From Thermoanaerobaculia bacterium (GTDB lineage Bacteria > Acidobacteriota > Thermoanaerobaculia > Multivoradales > JAHEKO01), in the NCBI GenBank assembly GCA_945787575.1, contig CALZKB010000057.1, forward strand, positions 1-34,583: a stretch of 34,583 nt of DNA, written 5' to 3'. Below the pieces are notes generated by a model. It did not search any database, was not told where the DNA came from, and was given only the letters and a program-made list of their open reading frames with translations. A program made the position numbers and the translations under genes. This document shows positions 8,341 through 17,062 of the stretch, in pieces. Position 1 is the stretch's first letter. The number at the start of each line of letters is the position of its first letter.

Positions 8341-10131
8341 TCAGAACCGAGAGTATGGGGGAAGGTCCATTCGAATGACAGAGAACATGCCGCTGACGTT
8401 GTCGCGCACGCCGATCGCGACCTGCTGATCGCCCTTGCGGAGAACGATGGGCAGCGTGTGGTGGGCGAAGTCGGCCATCGTCGCTTCCATGCTGTCGTTG
8501 GGGATGGCGAGCTCGAAAGCGACCTTCTGAACCCGGCTCGGGTTGCCCACTGCATCCTTGATGCTCACGTAGATCGCCAGCGAGCCCGCCTGCGAATCAC
8601 CTCGGGGAAGGAAGTCGATCGCGGCGATCGGGATCTCCACCTTTACCGGCAGAGCCGCGGCGCCGTCGTCCCGGGGCACGACGGACCCAGGCGTGGCGCG
8701 GAGACCGAGCGGATTGTCGACGGCCTGGTACATCAGCGCAGCGACCGTCGCCCCGGCCTCGCGCTCGTCCGCCTCGGGCAGACGGATCCTCTCGGGATGG
8801 CGAACGACCAGCCCCTTCCGCTCGACCTCCACCCTGAGCTCATGATCCGAACCAGGATGCCAGCTCTCGGGTGGCTCGAAACCGAGGGAGTAGAAGGCCC
8901 GGAAGCCGTCGACCAAGTCCACGAGCTGCTTTGCCAGCTGGCCGGAGGAGATCAACAACCGCCCGCCGGTCGCCTTCGAAGCGTACTCGAGGGGGACGCG
9001 GTAGTTTTCGTCGATCAGGGTGACGGCTTCCGAGGTTGCACCCTGCTCGGTCAACGCCGATCGGATTTCCCCACCATGATTCCCGGCCGCATCGATCGAG
9101 TAGAGGGTCACTCCCGCTCGGTTTGCGGCGGTGGCCAGCCGACGCATGGGCTCGGTGAGATCGTAGTTGCCCAGCTCCCGCGTGTAGTCGGTGTTGAAGT
9201 TCTGGTGCGGAAGGCCGCGCTGCGGACCGGAGAAACGGTTGCGATACTCGACGTACAAGTCCTCTCCCGGGCGAGTGGGAATACCCTCACCGAGGTAGAG
9301 GAGCGTCTTGCGTCCCGGCACGCCGGCGAGGGTCGTCACCACGCTCTCGATCTGCTGCAACGAGCTGATGCCCCGAGCGAATTCCTCGGCCGCGTAGCTC
9401 CGGATCCTGGAGAGGATCGATTCATCAGCCAAGGCGGCCCTCGCTTGGATGCCCCCGCTCATGCCGCGGGCGAGCTCGCCGAGGATCTGCCGACGCTCGA
9501 ACTCGTTGACGTCGGTCCTGAGCGACACCTTGGTCACGCTGTCGAGGACGCTGCCGGTGGCTTCGAGGTCGGCGATAAAGTCGGAGTAGAACACGAGTCT
9601 TCGTTCGATTCCCACGATCGCAACCCGGTCGTTCGTGCCCAGACGATCCACCGCCTCGCGAAGAGCGGCAAACGCGCGGCGACGGTTGGGGGCGCGAAGA
9701 CGAGTGTGGTCGACGAGAACGACGACATGAGAGGGCCGCTCGCTCGCCACGACTTCGTCGGGTGGTGAGGACGACGGCTCCACGCCGTCGTCCGGCTCCG
9801 TCTGAACCAGGGGGCCGGTCGCAATCGGCTCGAACGACTCGCTCGATTCGGCATAGAAGTACTGGATCGGAACGACCTCGCCATCGAGCCGGAGCACGAA
9901 CTGCCCGCGGTCGAGGCCCGTAACGGGCCGGCCCGTGGGATCGGAGACGACCACGTCCACGTTGATCACTCGGACGTCCAAATGCTCGGCAAAGTAGCCG
10001 TGCGGCAATGTCGAGTCCGAGGGTTCGGACGGCTGGTCCGCGCGAACCCCGATAGAAGAGAAGACAACGCAAACTGCGAACCAAGAAGCCCTCAAAAGGG
10101 CTGGCGGGGCGCTCTTGCAGCCGGGCAACAT
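8341..10131 (-). CDS. Secreted VWFA-domain protein of the acidobacterial type
   Basis: 596 residues, exported, function unknown. A signal peptide spans about residues 1-31. Next is a segment seen in acidobacterial VWFA-related proteins (VRVINVDVVVSDPTGRPVTGL, a DVxVxVxDxxGxxVxxL pattern), then a von Willebrand A fold beginning VVVLVDHTRLR and continuing with ALREAVDRLGTNDRVAIVGI. The metal-site DxSxS is only DHTRL, so ion binding is doubtful. A C-terminal beta-rich part follows (DGFRAFYSLGFEPPE). I chose the ATG at 10131 because GGAGGG (10140-10145) lies 8 nt upstream; a GTG at 10140 would overlap that ribosome site. The gene converges on the transposase gene and diverges from the asparaginase gene. 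Confidence 0.85.
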   Translation of the reverse strand: MLPGCKSAPPALLRASWFAVCVVFSSIGVRADQPSEPSDSTLPHGYFAEHLDVRVINVDVVVSDPTGRPVTGLDRGQFVLRLDGEVVPIQYFYAESSESFEPIATGPLVQTEPDDGVEPSSSPPDEVVASERPSHVVVLVDHTRLRAPNRRRAFAALREAVDRLGTNDRVAIVGIERRLVFYSDFIADLEATGSVLDSVTKVSLRTDVNEFERRQILGELARGMSGGIQARAALADESILSRIRSYAAEEFARGISSLQQIESVVTTLAGVPGRKTLLYLGEGIPTRPGEDLYVEYRNRFSGPQRGLPHQNFNTDYTRELGNYDLTEPMRRLATAANRAGVTLYSIDAAGNHGGEIRSALTEQGATSEAVTLIDENYRVPLEYASKATGGRLLISSGQLAKQLVDLVDGFRAFYSLGFEPPESWHPGSDHELRVEVERKGLVVRHPERIRLPEADEREAGATVAALMYQAVDNPLGLRATPGSVVPRDDGAAALPVKVEIPIAAIDFLPRGDSQAGSLAIYVSIKDAVGNPSRVQKVAFELAIPNDSMEATMADFAHHTLPIVLRKGDQQVAIGVRDNVSGMFSVIRMDLPPYSRF

Positions 10132-10139
10132 CGTTGACA

Positions 10140-10145
10140 CCCTCC
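10140..10145 (-). promoter_or_regulatory. Ribosome binding site deciding the VWFA gene start
   Basis: GGAGGG on the minus strand with 8-nt spacing to the ATG at 10131. It rules out the in-frame GTG at 10140, which lies inside it. Confidence 0.6.
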
Positions 10146-10383
10146 AACCAGCCGCTACCTGATTGCAGCGGCCTTGTTTCCACCGGCAATTACGGTGCCA
10201 GTGTGTGTGTTCCTTCGGAGACCTTTATTGTACTGCGCTCTCGAGCGTAAGAGGCTGCCGGTGATCGCCGCAGATCGGAACTCGCTTGCCGGTAGGACTC
10301 AGTTTCGGAACCTTCTTGCCGAGTCCCGTGGCATTCCCCCCCCCTCGCATCCTGAAGACGGTCGCCACGGATCGGAACTCGCT
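10146..10383. repeat. Intergenic region with a 14-bp direct repeat
   Basis: GATCGGAACTCGCT occurs at 10273-10286 and again at 10370-10383, the second copy directly abutting the left edge of the large array. A run of nine C lies at 10336-10344. I see no gene. The promoters for the divergent VWFA and asparaginase genes should lie between 10146 and 10885, but none was recognisable. Confidence 0.6.
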
Positions 10384-10704
10384 GTATTCCTCCACCTCGC
10401 GACCTCGCGGGGACCTCGCGGGTGTCAGGACCTCGCGGGGGACCTCGGGGACCTCGCGGGTGTCAGAGGAATACTTCTCGGGACCTCGCAGGACCTCGCG
10501 GGTGTCCCCTCACGGGTGTCAGAGGAATACTGCTCCGGGTGTCCCCCTCGCGGGTGTCAGAGGAATACTGCTGCCTCGCGGGTGTCAGAGGAATACTGCT
10601 GCGGGACCTCGCGGACCTCGCGGGTGTCAGAGGAATACTGCTGCTGCTGCTCTGGGGGGCGGGTGTCAGAGGAATACTGCTGAAGGTGTCAGAGGAATAC
10701 TGCT
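10384..10704. repeat. Composite tandem repeat array B (seven GGTGTCAGAGGAATACTGCT units)
   Basis: Seven copies of the 20-bp GGTGTCAGAGGAATACTGCT start at 10459 (ends TTCT instead of TGCT), 10515, 10553, 10581, 10623, 10662 and 10685. They are separated by variable runs of GACCTCGCGG. At the left edge GTATTCCT (10384-10391) is an inverted copy of the AGGAATAC core. Spacing between copies varies from 23 to 56 bp, so this is neither CRISPR nor a simple minisatellite. Short peptides such as VSEEYC arise in one frame but there is no start, domain or coding signal to make this a gene. From 10705 to 10885 nothing else was recognised. Confidence 0.9.
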
Positions 10705-10885
10705 CTGGCTCCGCTGCGCGCACCTGGCGTAAACGCCCATTCGCACTTCCCCACCGCCTTTCCCTGGGCCTCGTTGTTCGCCCTCCCTGCACCAACACGC
10801 GTCAGGGTAACCTGGGAGTCCACCGGAACACCGGCCCAATCGCCCGATCGAATACGATCTTGGCGACCGACGCGACCCGAAGCCC

Positions 10886-11881
10886 ATGTCCGCCCGCCCC
10901 CACGTCGCAGTCCTAGCCACCGGCGGCACCATCGCCGGCGCCTCGCCGTCCGCCACGGGGGCCTCCTACACCTCGGGCCGGCTCTCGATCGGCGCGCTGC
11001 TCGAAGCGGTTCCGGAGCTCGGCGAGCTGGCGGAGCTCTCGGGCGAGCAGATCACCGCGATCGGCAGCCAAGACATGACGGGCGCGATCTGGCTCGAGCT
11101 TGCCCGGCGCGTGGCCGACCTGGGTGGACGCGACGAGATCGACGGGATCGTCATCACCTCGGGCACCGACACCATCGAAGAGACCGCCTTCTTCCTGCAT
11201 CTGGTAGTCGACACCTCCAAGCCGGTGGTCCTCACCGGGGCGATGCGGCCGGCCAGCTCTCTCTCCGCCGACGGGCCGCTCAATCTCTACAACGCCGTCG
11301 CCGTGGCGGCCGATCGCGACGCGCGGGGCAAGGGGGTGCTGGTCGTCGCCAACGACAAGATCCACGGCGCGCGCTCGGTCGTCAAGGCCAACACGACGGT
11401 GGTCGACACTCTGCAGAGTCCGGGCCGCGGCCTCATCGGCACCGTCCACTTCGGGGAGCCGCGCTATTTCCGCGGACCGGTCCACGGCCACACGCTAGCG
11501 AGCCCGTTCTCGGTCGATGGCGTCGAGGCGCTCCCGCGAGTCGACATCGTCTTCGCCCACGCGGACATGGACGGCAAGCTGATCGAAGCGGCGGTGGTCG
11601 CCGGAGCAAGGGGAATCGTCCTTGCCGGGGTCGGCAGCGGCAACCTCTCGTCCTCGGCCCTCGAGGCACTGACGGCGGCGGCAGCCGCGGGCGTCACCTG
11701 TGTGCGCAGCACCCGGTTGCCCACCGGCTTCGTCGCCCGCAACGTCGAGATCAACGACGACGAGCATGGATTCGTCGCGGCCTACGACCTGAGCCCGCAG
11801 AAGGCCAGGGTGCTGTTGCTGCTCTCTCTGCTGGGGGCCCACTCCGGGACCGAGCTGCAGGAGCTGTTCCAGAGGTTCTGA
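10886..11881 (+). CDS. L-asparaginase, type II-like
   Basis: 331 residues; hydrolyses asparagine to aspartate and ammonia. The N-terminal signature VLATGGTIAG supplies the nucleophile T15. Y28 (SYTSGRLS) sits in the flexible lid, GIVITSGTDTIEETAFF carries the Thr-Asp pair, and NDKIHGARSVVKAN supplies the Lys of the second triad. The residue before GTDT is Ser where most type II enzymes have His. No signal peptide is visible, so the enzyme should be cytoplasmic, although sequence and length match the normally periplasmic group. It stands alone: repeats lie upstream and a convergent acylase gene downstream. No clear ribosome site precedes the ATG. Confidence 0.9.
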   Translation: MSARPHVAVLATGGTIAGASPSATGASYTSGRLSIGALLEAVPELGELAELSGEQITAIGSQDMTGAIWLELARRVADLGGRDEIDGIVITSGTDTIEETAFFLHLVVDTSKPVVLTGAMRPASSLSADGPLNLYNAVAVAADRDARGKGVLVVANDKIHGARSVVKANTTVVDTLQSPGRGLIGTVHFGEPRYFRGPVHGHTLASPFSVDGVEALPRVDIVFAHADMDGKLIEAAVVAGARGIVLAGVGSGNLSSSALEALTAAAAAGVTCVRSTRLPTGFVARNVEINDDEHGFVAAYDLSPQKARVLLLLSLLGAHSGTELQELFQRF

Positions 11882-11992
11882 GATCCGCTGCAAGACGCCG
11901 GTTTCGCGGGCGACGACGTCACCTCGAACGAAGCGGGCGGCAAGCAAGCGTGGAGCTACCGCCGCGAGCTGCCACCCGCTCGTGAGAGCACG

Positions 11993-14803
11993 TTATTTCC
12001 CAGGCACGAAGAGCTCCCGGTCGTGCAGCTCCCGCAGAATGTCCCGCAAGCGCTGCCGCACCGGATAGGTGTCGTTGGTCAACCAACGGCCGAGGAGATT
12101 GGTGTAGAAGGGACTTCCCAACACCCCGCTGTCGCCGCCGGGCAGGGCCGCCGCCGAAGCGGAATGACTCGCTCGAGGCGGCGCGGGCCGAGTGACTCGA
12201 GGCGTCGACGACGCCAAAGCCGCCGTCGACGGGAATGCCGTCGAGATCGGGTAGCGGTGGCGGAAAGTCGCCGCCGGCCGGCGGGATGTCGAAGAGACCG
12301 CCGAGGGGATGGTCGAGCACGATGCGGTGCAGACGCCCCCATCGGTAGTCGCCCTGGTCGGTCGAGCCCCCGAAGGCGCTCATGAAGGCCGGTCCGGCGA
12401 GAAGATCGAGGGCGTCGAGCAGACTCGCGAGAATCACGATGTCCCGGCGAGTTGGCGGATCCGGGATGCCGGGGTCGGAGAAGAAGTCGACCCCCGAGGC
12501 GCCGACTCCCATGGCGGTGTCGAAACTGTCCAGAAGATTGCGCAGGGCGGTCATCGACTGCGCGCTTCCGGGGCGCGGCATGTCGATGCCCAGACTCGTG
12601 CCGCTCCCGTCCAGGGTCACGTCGATCGTGTTGGCGATCATCTGCCCGCGCCAGACGGAGTGGAGGGTGGCGGCAACGCTGGCCTCGATCTCATAGGCGC
12701 TGGGGAGATCCGGCACGCCGTCGACATCGCTCGAGTCGTACCCTTCGGGAATGCCGGTGGGCGTGGAGTGGTCCCAGGCGGCGAGTCGCGCCACCGCCTC
12801 TTCCACCCTGGGGTCTGCGGCGAGAGCGGCCAGCGTCGGGTGCGCACCACCCGCTGCGCCGTTGGCGAAAGCCTGCAGAACAAACGGCACGAAGACCTGG
12901 GCGTCCAACAGCACCACGTCCGCCTGCAGCGCCCGCTGGTCGTCTCGAGCACCTGGGTGATGCGCCCCGCCCGGGTGCCGATGGCGTAGCCGGGGTTGAG
13001 GTAGTAGATCCCGCCGCCCGGTCGCAGTTGGTTCAGCGCGTCGTTGTCGAGGGTAGTGCCCGCCGGGTCGTTGTTGGCGTTGACGAAGTAGCCGGCCGGC
13101 GGGTTGACGAGCTGTGGCATCTCGGCAAAGGGCAGCACCTCGAACGGCACCGCCTGGCCGGGCTGGGGGTCCACTACCGGCAGCCACTCGTTGCCGCCGG
13201 TGCCGTCGCGGATGAAGAACGGCGGCAGACCGGCCACGCCTCCCGCTTGCAGGTCCTCGCGCAACGGCATCTCACCGCTGGCGAGATAAGCGATGTTGCC
13301 GTCGAGGTCGGCGAAGACCCAGTTCTGGGATCCGAAGTCGAAGCTCTGCAGAGCCTCGACGAACTCCTCGAGATTCTGCGCCAGATTCCAGCTGCGGAAG
13401 GTCTCCGCCTCGCGGGTGCCGCTGAAGCCGGTGTACTGGACACTCAGGCCGACGCCGGCCGTCAGGTCGAGCCCCAGGATCGGTCCTTGGTTGCGGCGTG
13501 GCACGATGAGCACCGCTGCCGGAATGCCGCCACCAGGTGGAACCACGACCACGTTGTCGGGGATGGAATCGCCGATCACGTTGGTCCGGAAGACCTGGGG
13601 AAGCGGGATGATGGGCTCTGGCGTCCCCTGATGCACGATCGACAGACCGCTCGGTGAGCTCGGGTCGGCGACGACCTGCTCCTGAAAGGTGTCGGTCACG
13701 TCCATCGGGTTGGTGGTCGCGCCCCAGCTGATCTTCCGGTTCTGGCCCAAGATCACGTAGGGCACTCCGGCGAAGCCGCTGCCGACTACGTCGAAACCAG
13801 CGCTCGGTGAGCGCAGATGAACCTGATAGAAGGTCGCCGGGGTGTCGAGCGCCAGATGAGGGTCGTTGGCCAGCAGCGGACGACCGCTGGCCGTGTGGGC
13901 CCCGCTCACCGCCCACTCGTTGCTTCCCTTGACCCGCTTGCCGGGCTCGAGCGCACCCTCGAACCAGGGGAGGTCTCGCACTCGGTCGGCATACGCGCGG
14001 GCCAGCTCCAGGGTCTCGGGCCGCACCGTCGTGGCCGCCCGCTCGGCCCAGGCCCCGGTGGGACTGAGCCGGCGGTCACCGTCCATCGCGGTGAAGGGTG
14101 CGCCGCCTGCGTCGGGAACCGTTGCGGCGGGGTCGAACGGAGCGCTGCGAAAAAGATCCTCGGAAAAGAGCGCCTGACCGTCGAAGCCCAACAACGTCCC
14201 GGCGGTCACGTAAGTCACGAGGGTCTCGGTCAGTCCGATGTCGAGGTCGAAGGAGAGGCTGAAGGCGATCGCCTTGGCGATCACCAGGCTGTCGACAGGC
14301 GTCCACGGCTCGAACTGCGTCAGCTCCAGCAGCTCGTACTCGACCGGAAGGGGGTGGCTCGCGACCCAGGCGTTGACGCCGTCGGCATAGGCCTCGAGCC
14401 CCTCCCGCATCTCGGCGCAGAGCAGGGGCAAGGACAGCTCCGCGGCGCGCCGCAGTCCAACCGTCCGCAGCTCCACGTCGCTCGGCAGCGACGCGTTGCC
14501 CAGGACCTCGGCCAGCGTGCCGCTCGCCTGTCGCCGGGTCAGATCCATCTGGAACAGCCGGTCGCTGGCGTGGACCCAGCCCTGCATCAGGACCAGGTCG
14601 TGCTCGTCGCTGGCCAGGATGTGGGGAATGCCGTCCACGTCGCGCAGCACGTGAGCCGCGGCGTGAAGCCCCGGCAGCTTCGTCGGCGGCGCGGCTGCGG
14701 CTACCGTCGAGAAGAGCAGACAAGCCGCTCCCAGCACAACCGGCACCGCCAGAGTCAATCTCGCGAAAGTGATCCCAGTCGACCCGCTTCTGAATCTGTT
14801 CAT
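11993..14803 (-). CDS. Penicillin acylase family Ntn-hydrolase, interrupted by two compensating frameshifts
   Basis: Exported N-terminal-nucleophile amidohydrolase of the penicillin/acyl-homoserine-lactone acylase family; substrate unknown. The ATG at 14803 follows GAGGAGG and begins a signal peptide (residues 1-38). The alpha-chain motif RDVDGIPHI is followed by QGWVHASDRLFQMDLTRRQ. Self-cleavage should expose the Ser of KGSNEWAVSG (about residue 293), with the usual NDPHL, YVILGQNRKISWG and YFVNANND further on. The frame breaks near 12938-12942: VLETT should continue as QRALQADVVLLDAQ. It returns to the first frame near 12146-12157, giving ALPGGDSGVLGSPFY and a natural end at TAA 11993. With both shifts corrected the product is about 936 residues and complete. 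The shifts lie in or next to short G/C runs and cancel out, which favours sequence error over decay. Confidence 0.82.
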
Positions 14804-15092
14804 GGCACCTCCTCGTTTGTCGTTCGGCGTCGACTTCTTCCGCCCGGACGCGACGGATCAGCATGAGCGTTCGGCAGCCCGGCGGCCTCTTACTCCCGTG
14901 GCGGCGGACCGTTTTCGGTGAGCGAGAATCCCTCGCCTTCGTACTCCGGTGGAGGGGTGGCCCCTGTCGACGTGCCCTTCAAGATACACCCGCGGGGCAA
15001 GAGGCCGGACCACCTGAACGGGTGGTGGCCAGGGAAACAGGAGCCTTCGTTCACCTGCTACTCAGTCACCCGACCTCCGGCATTGCAGGCGA
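14804..15092. other. Intergenic region, nothing recognised
   Basis: 289 bases between two minus-strand genes. The acylase ribosome site lies just upstream of its ATG at about 14807-14812. The rest contains only an overlapping plus-strand open frame with no start signal or family resemblance. Confidence 0.4.
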
Positions 15093-15326
15093 CTACGTCC
15101 CGCGCAGGATCGTGAAGTCGCTCGTGTCGTCGTCCATCTTCGACCCCACCGAATGACCGCACACCGAGCAGACGTAGTCGTACTTCTTGCCGGTCGGAAG
15201 CACCAAGAGCAGCCGCTTGCGCACGGGGCGTGCCTGGCGGCAGCGTTCGCAGAACAGCTCGCTCGCCTCGAACTCGTCGTACTGCGACTCGTCACGTCGG
15301 GGAGGGATGTCGCGGCCAGGTCTCAT
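15093..15326 (-). CDS. Small zinc-ribbon protein
   Basis: 77 residues from the ATG at 15326 (a GTG at 15350 would add eight). The core LFCERCRQARPVRKRLLL...YDYVCSVCGHSVGSK has two CxxC knuckles about 27 residues apart, a typical single zinc ribbon that could bind nucleic acid or protein. I recall similar short hypothetical proteins from Deltaproteobacteria, without known function. A GAGG lies 4 nt before the chosen start, a short spacing, so the start is tentative. Confidence 0.65.
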   Translation of the reverse strand: MRPGRDIPPRRDESQYDEFEASELFCERCRQARPVRKRLLLVLPTGKKYDYVCSVCGHSVGSKMDDDTSDFTILRGT

Positions 15327-15495
15327 CTCGCCTCGGGCCGATTCTTGCACAGGACTCGCCCGGACTCGGACCTAACAGAGATCTTCCTCCGAGATCTGGG
15401 TAATCGATCCGCTGAAGGCTCTCTTCCGGTGAACGCCCAGGACTTGTCCTGCCGGCAGAAACCTGGTCGAGTCAGGGCCATGAGAGACTCCATGG

Positions 15496-15891
15496 ATGGC
15501 CTTCCTGGAGCTGGTCACTCTCGTCGTCGATGACTACGACCCGGCGATCCGCTTCTTCGTCGACGTGCTCGAATTCGAGCTGGTCGAGAACTCACCGGCA
15601 CTCACCAACGATGGCCGCCCCAAGCGCTGGGTCGTCGTGTGCCCGCCGGGCGCGCGGACGGGTATCCTGCTGGCTCGCGCCGATGGCGAGCGCCAGGCGA
15701 GGGCGGTGGGCAATCAGACCGGCGGACGGGTGGCCTTCTTCCTGAGGGTCGAGAACTTCGAAGCAACTCATGACCGGCTGATGGCTGCCGGCGTCGAGTT
15801 CGTGAGCCCTCCGCGTACCGAGGACTACGGACGGGTCGCCGTGTTTCTCGACCTCTCGGGGAACCGATGGGACCTGCTTGGCGAGGCCTAG
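15496..15891 (+). CDS. VOC (glyoxalase/bleomycin-resistance fold) family protein
   Basis: 131 residues forming one vicinal-oxygen-chelate domain of two beta-alpha-beta-beta-beta halves: LELVTLVVDDYDPAIRFFVDVLEFELVE at the start, AFFLRVENFEATHDRLMAAGVEF in the middle and GRVAVFLDLSGNRWDLL at the end. This is close to members annotated as glyoxalase-like or dioxygenase-like, in which subunits pair to form a metal site. The usual first His is absent and the C-terminal metal Glu is replaced by Asp, so I assign no reaction. It stands alone. Confidence 0.85.
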   Translation: MAFLELVTLVVDDYDPAIRFFVDVLEFELVENSPALTNDGRPKRWVVVCPPGARTGILLARADGERQARAVGNQTGGRVAFFLRVENFEATHDRLMAAGVEFVSPPRTEDYGRVAVFLDLSGNRWDLLGEA

Positions 15892-16024
15892 CCGAGAGCC
15901 TCAACCCCGCCTGAAACGCCCCCCCGCGGCGCACGGACTTACCGAGTGGTGGCGGCATTCCTAGCTCGACACTTGCGAGGCTCAGGACGGGCCCGGAAGC
16001 CGGAGCGGAGATCGCTGGGCGCGG

Positions 16025-16780
16025 TTACTCGCCTGGCCGGTAGCGGAACTCGATCTCCACGACCCCGCCACTGGTCACCGTGACCTGCCGCGTGTCAGTG
16101 CCGAGGACATCGTGCCAGGATGCCACCCTGTAGTCTCCGGGTGGCACGTCAGCGATAGTGAACGTCCCGTCGGCAGACGTGGTGTCAAAGAACGGGTGCT
16201 CGACGATCGCGAGGTAGGCGGTCATCCACGGGTGGACATCGCAACGTACCCGGATCATCTCCTCGGCGTTGGCAAAGACCAGCTCGGTCTCCATGCCCTG
16301 GAAGGGCTGGCCGAAATTGAAGGGCGGATTGTTCACGGTGTTGGCCTGCACGTTGTGCAGCGTCGGATCGCTGTTGCGGACGACCAGCTTCTGACCGACC
16401 CGCACACCCTGCACCCGAGGCGTGAAGAGGCAGCCGCTCTGATCGAGCAGCTTGGTCGCCGTCGGCTGGCCGTAGTCCGCCGGGCTCAGTCCCTCCCGGA
16501 TGGAGACAAAGACGTTCTCGAGATGGCCGGCGTCGTCGACCAGCACTCCTCGATGCTCCACCGCGTGGTCATGCAGCCCCAGGCACACCTGATCGGCGGA
16601 CATGTCGAGCAGCTCGCGATCGACCTGACCGTCGAGGAAGACGCGGCCGGTCACGACGCCGGGCTCGGCCGGCTCGGCGACAACAGGTGCGACCGCCTCG
16701 GGGTCCGGCTGTGGCTCCGTTTGCGCGCAGGCGCCGAGCACCTGTAATAGGGCTGCGGTCGCGATGAGTCGATGGCGCAC
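16025..16780 (-). CDS. Cupredoxin-like lipoprotein with a carboxypeptidase-regulatory-like domain
   Basis: 251 residues from the GTG at 16780, chosen because GGGAG lies 7 nt upstream and the result is a compact lipoprotein signal ending LGAC (Cys18). A GTG at 16807 would add nine charged residues. The middle holds a cupredoxin fold with a plausible type 1 copper set: H142 in PTLHNVQ and C180, H183, M186 in RCDVHPWM. The C-terminal 60 residues (TTSADGTFTIADVPPGDYRVASWHD) form a beta-sandwich like that of the carboxypeptidase regulatory domain. I recall similar proteins annotated as methylamine-utilisation-like or plastocyanin-like. An outer-envelope electron carrier or copper protein is likely; its partner is unknown. 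Confidence 0.8.
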   Translation of the reverse strand: MRHRLIATAALLQVLGACAQTEPQPDPEAVAPVVAEPAEPGVVTGRVFLDGQVDRELLDMSADQVCLGLHDHAVEHRGVLVDDAGHLENVFVSIREGLSPADYGQPTATKLLDQSGCLFTPRVQGVRVGQKLVVRNSDPTLHNVQANTVNNPPFNFGQPFQGMETELVFANAEEMIRVRCDVHPWMTAYLAIVEHPFFDTTSADGTFTIADVPPGDYRVASWHDVLGTDTRQVTVTSGGVVEIEFRYRPGE

Positions 16781-17062
16781 TAGGTCTCTCCCTCTCTCGG
16801 CGATCACCGGGCTTGTGGAGGTCCGGCCCGAGCGAGACTACGGCAACTCGTCACCGCCGGAACCACCCTCTGGGATAGGGCACAACGCGGGAACGGAGAC
16901 TGCTTCCGCGGGGCGCGCGAGGTCGAGGGCTGAGCGCGAGCTCGCACGGAGGCACGAGTGTGGCGGAGCCGGTTCCTGGTCATGAGCTAGACTGGTTGGG
17001 GCGGGAAGCTGCCGACGCGGCACCGTCATGGATCCGTGCCGACGAGAAGGAGGAAGGCCGCC

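Noticed and set aside
8269-9768. 499-codon plus-strand open frame opposite the VWFA gene
   Set aside because: Its translation has no signal peptide or domain, whereas the minus strand encodes a signal peptide, VWA fold and good ribosome site.
10384-10704. CRISPR array
   Set aside because: The 20-bp repeats are too short, the gaps vary from 3 to 36 bp and contain related sequence rather than unique spacers, and no cas gene is present.
10422-10916. Plus-strand open frames through array B giving repeats such as GVRGILL and VSEEYC
   Set aside because: All three frames are open through the repeats, none has a start signal, and the peptide repeats follow from the DNA repeat.
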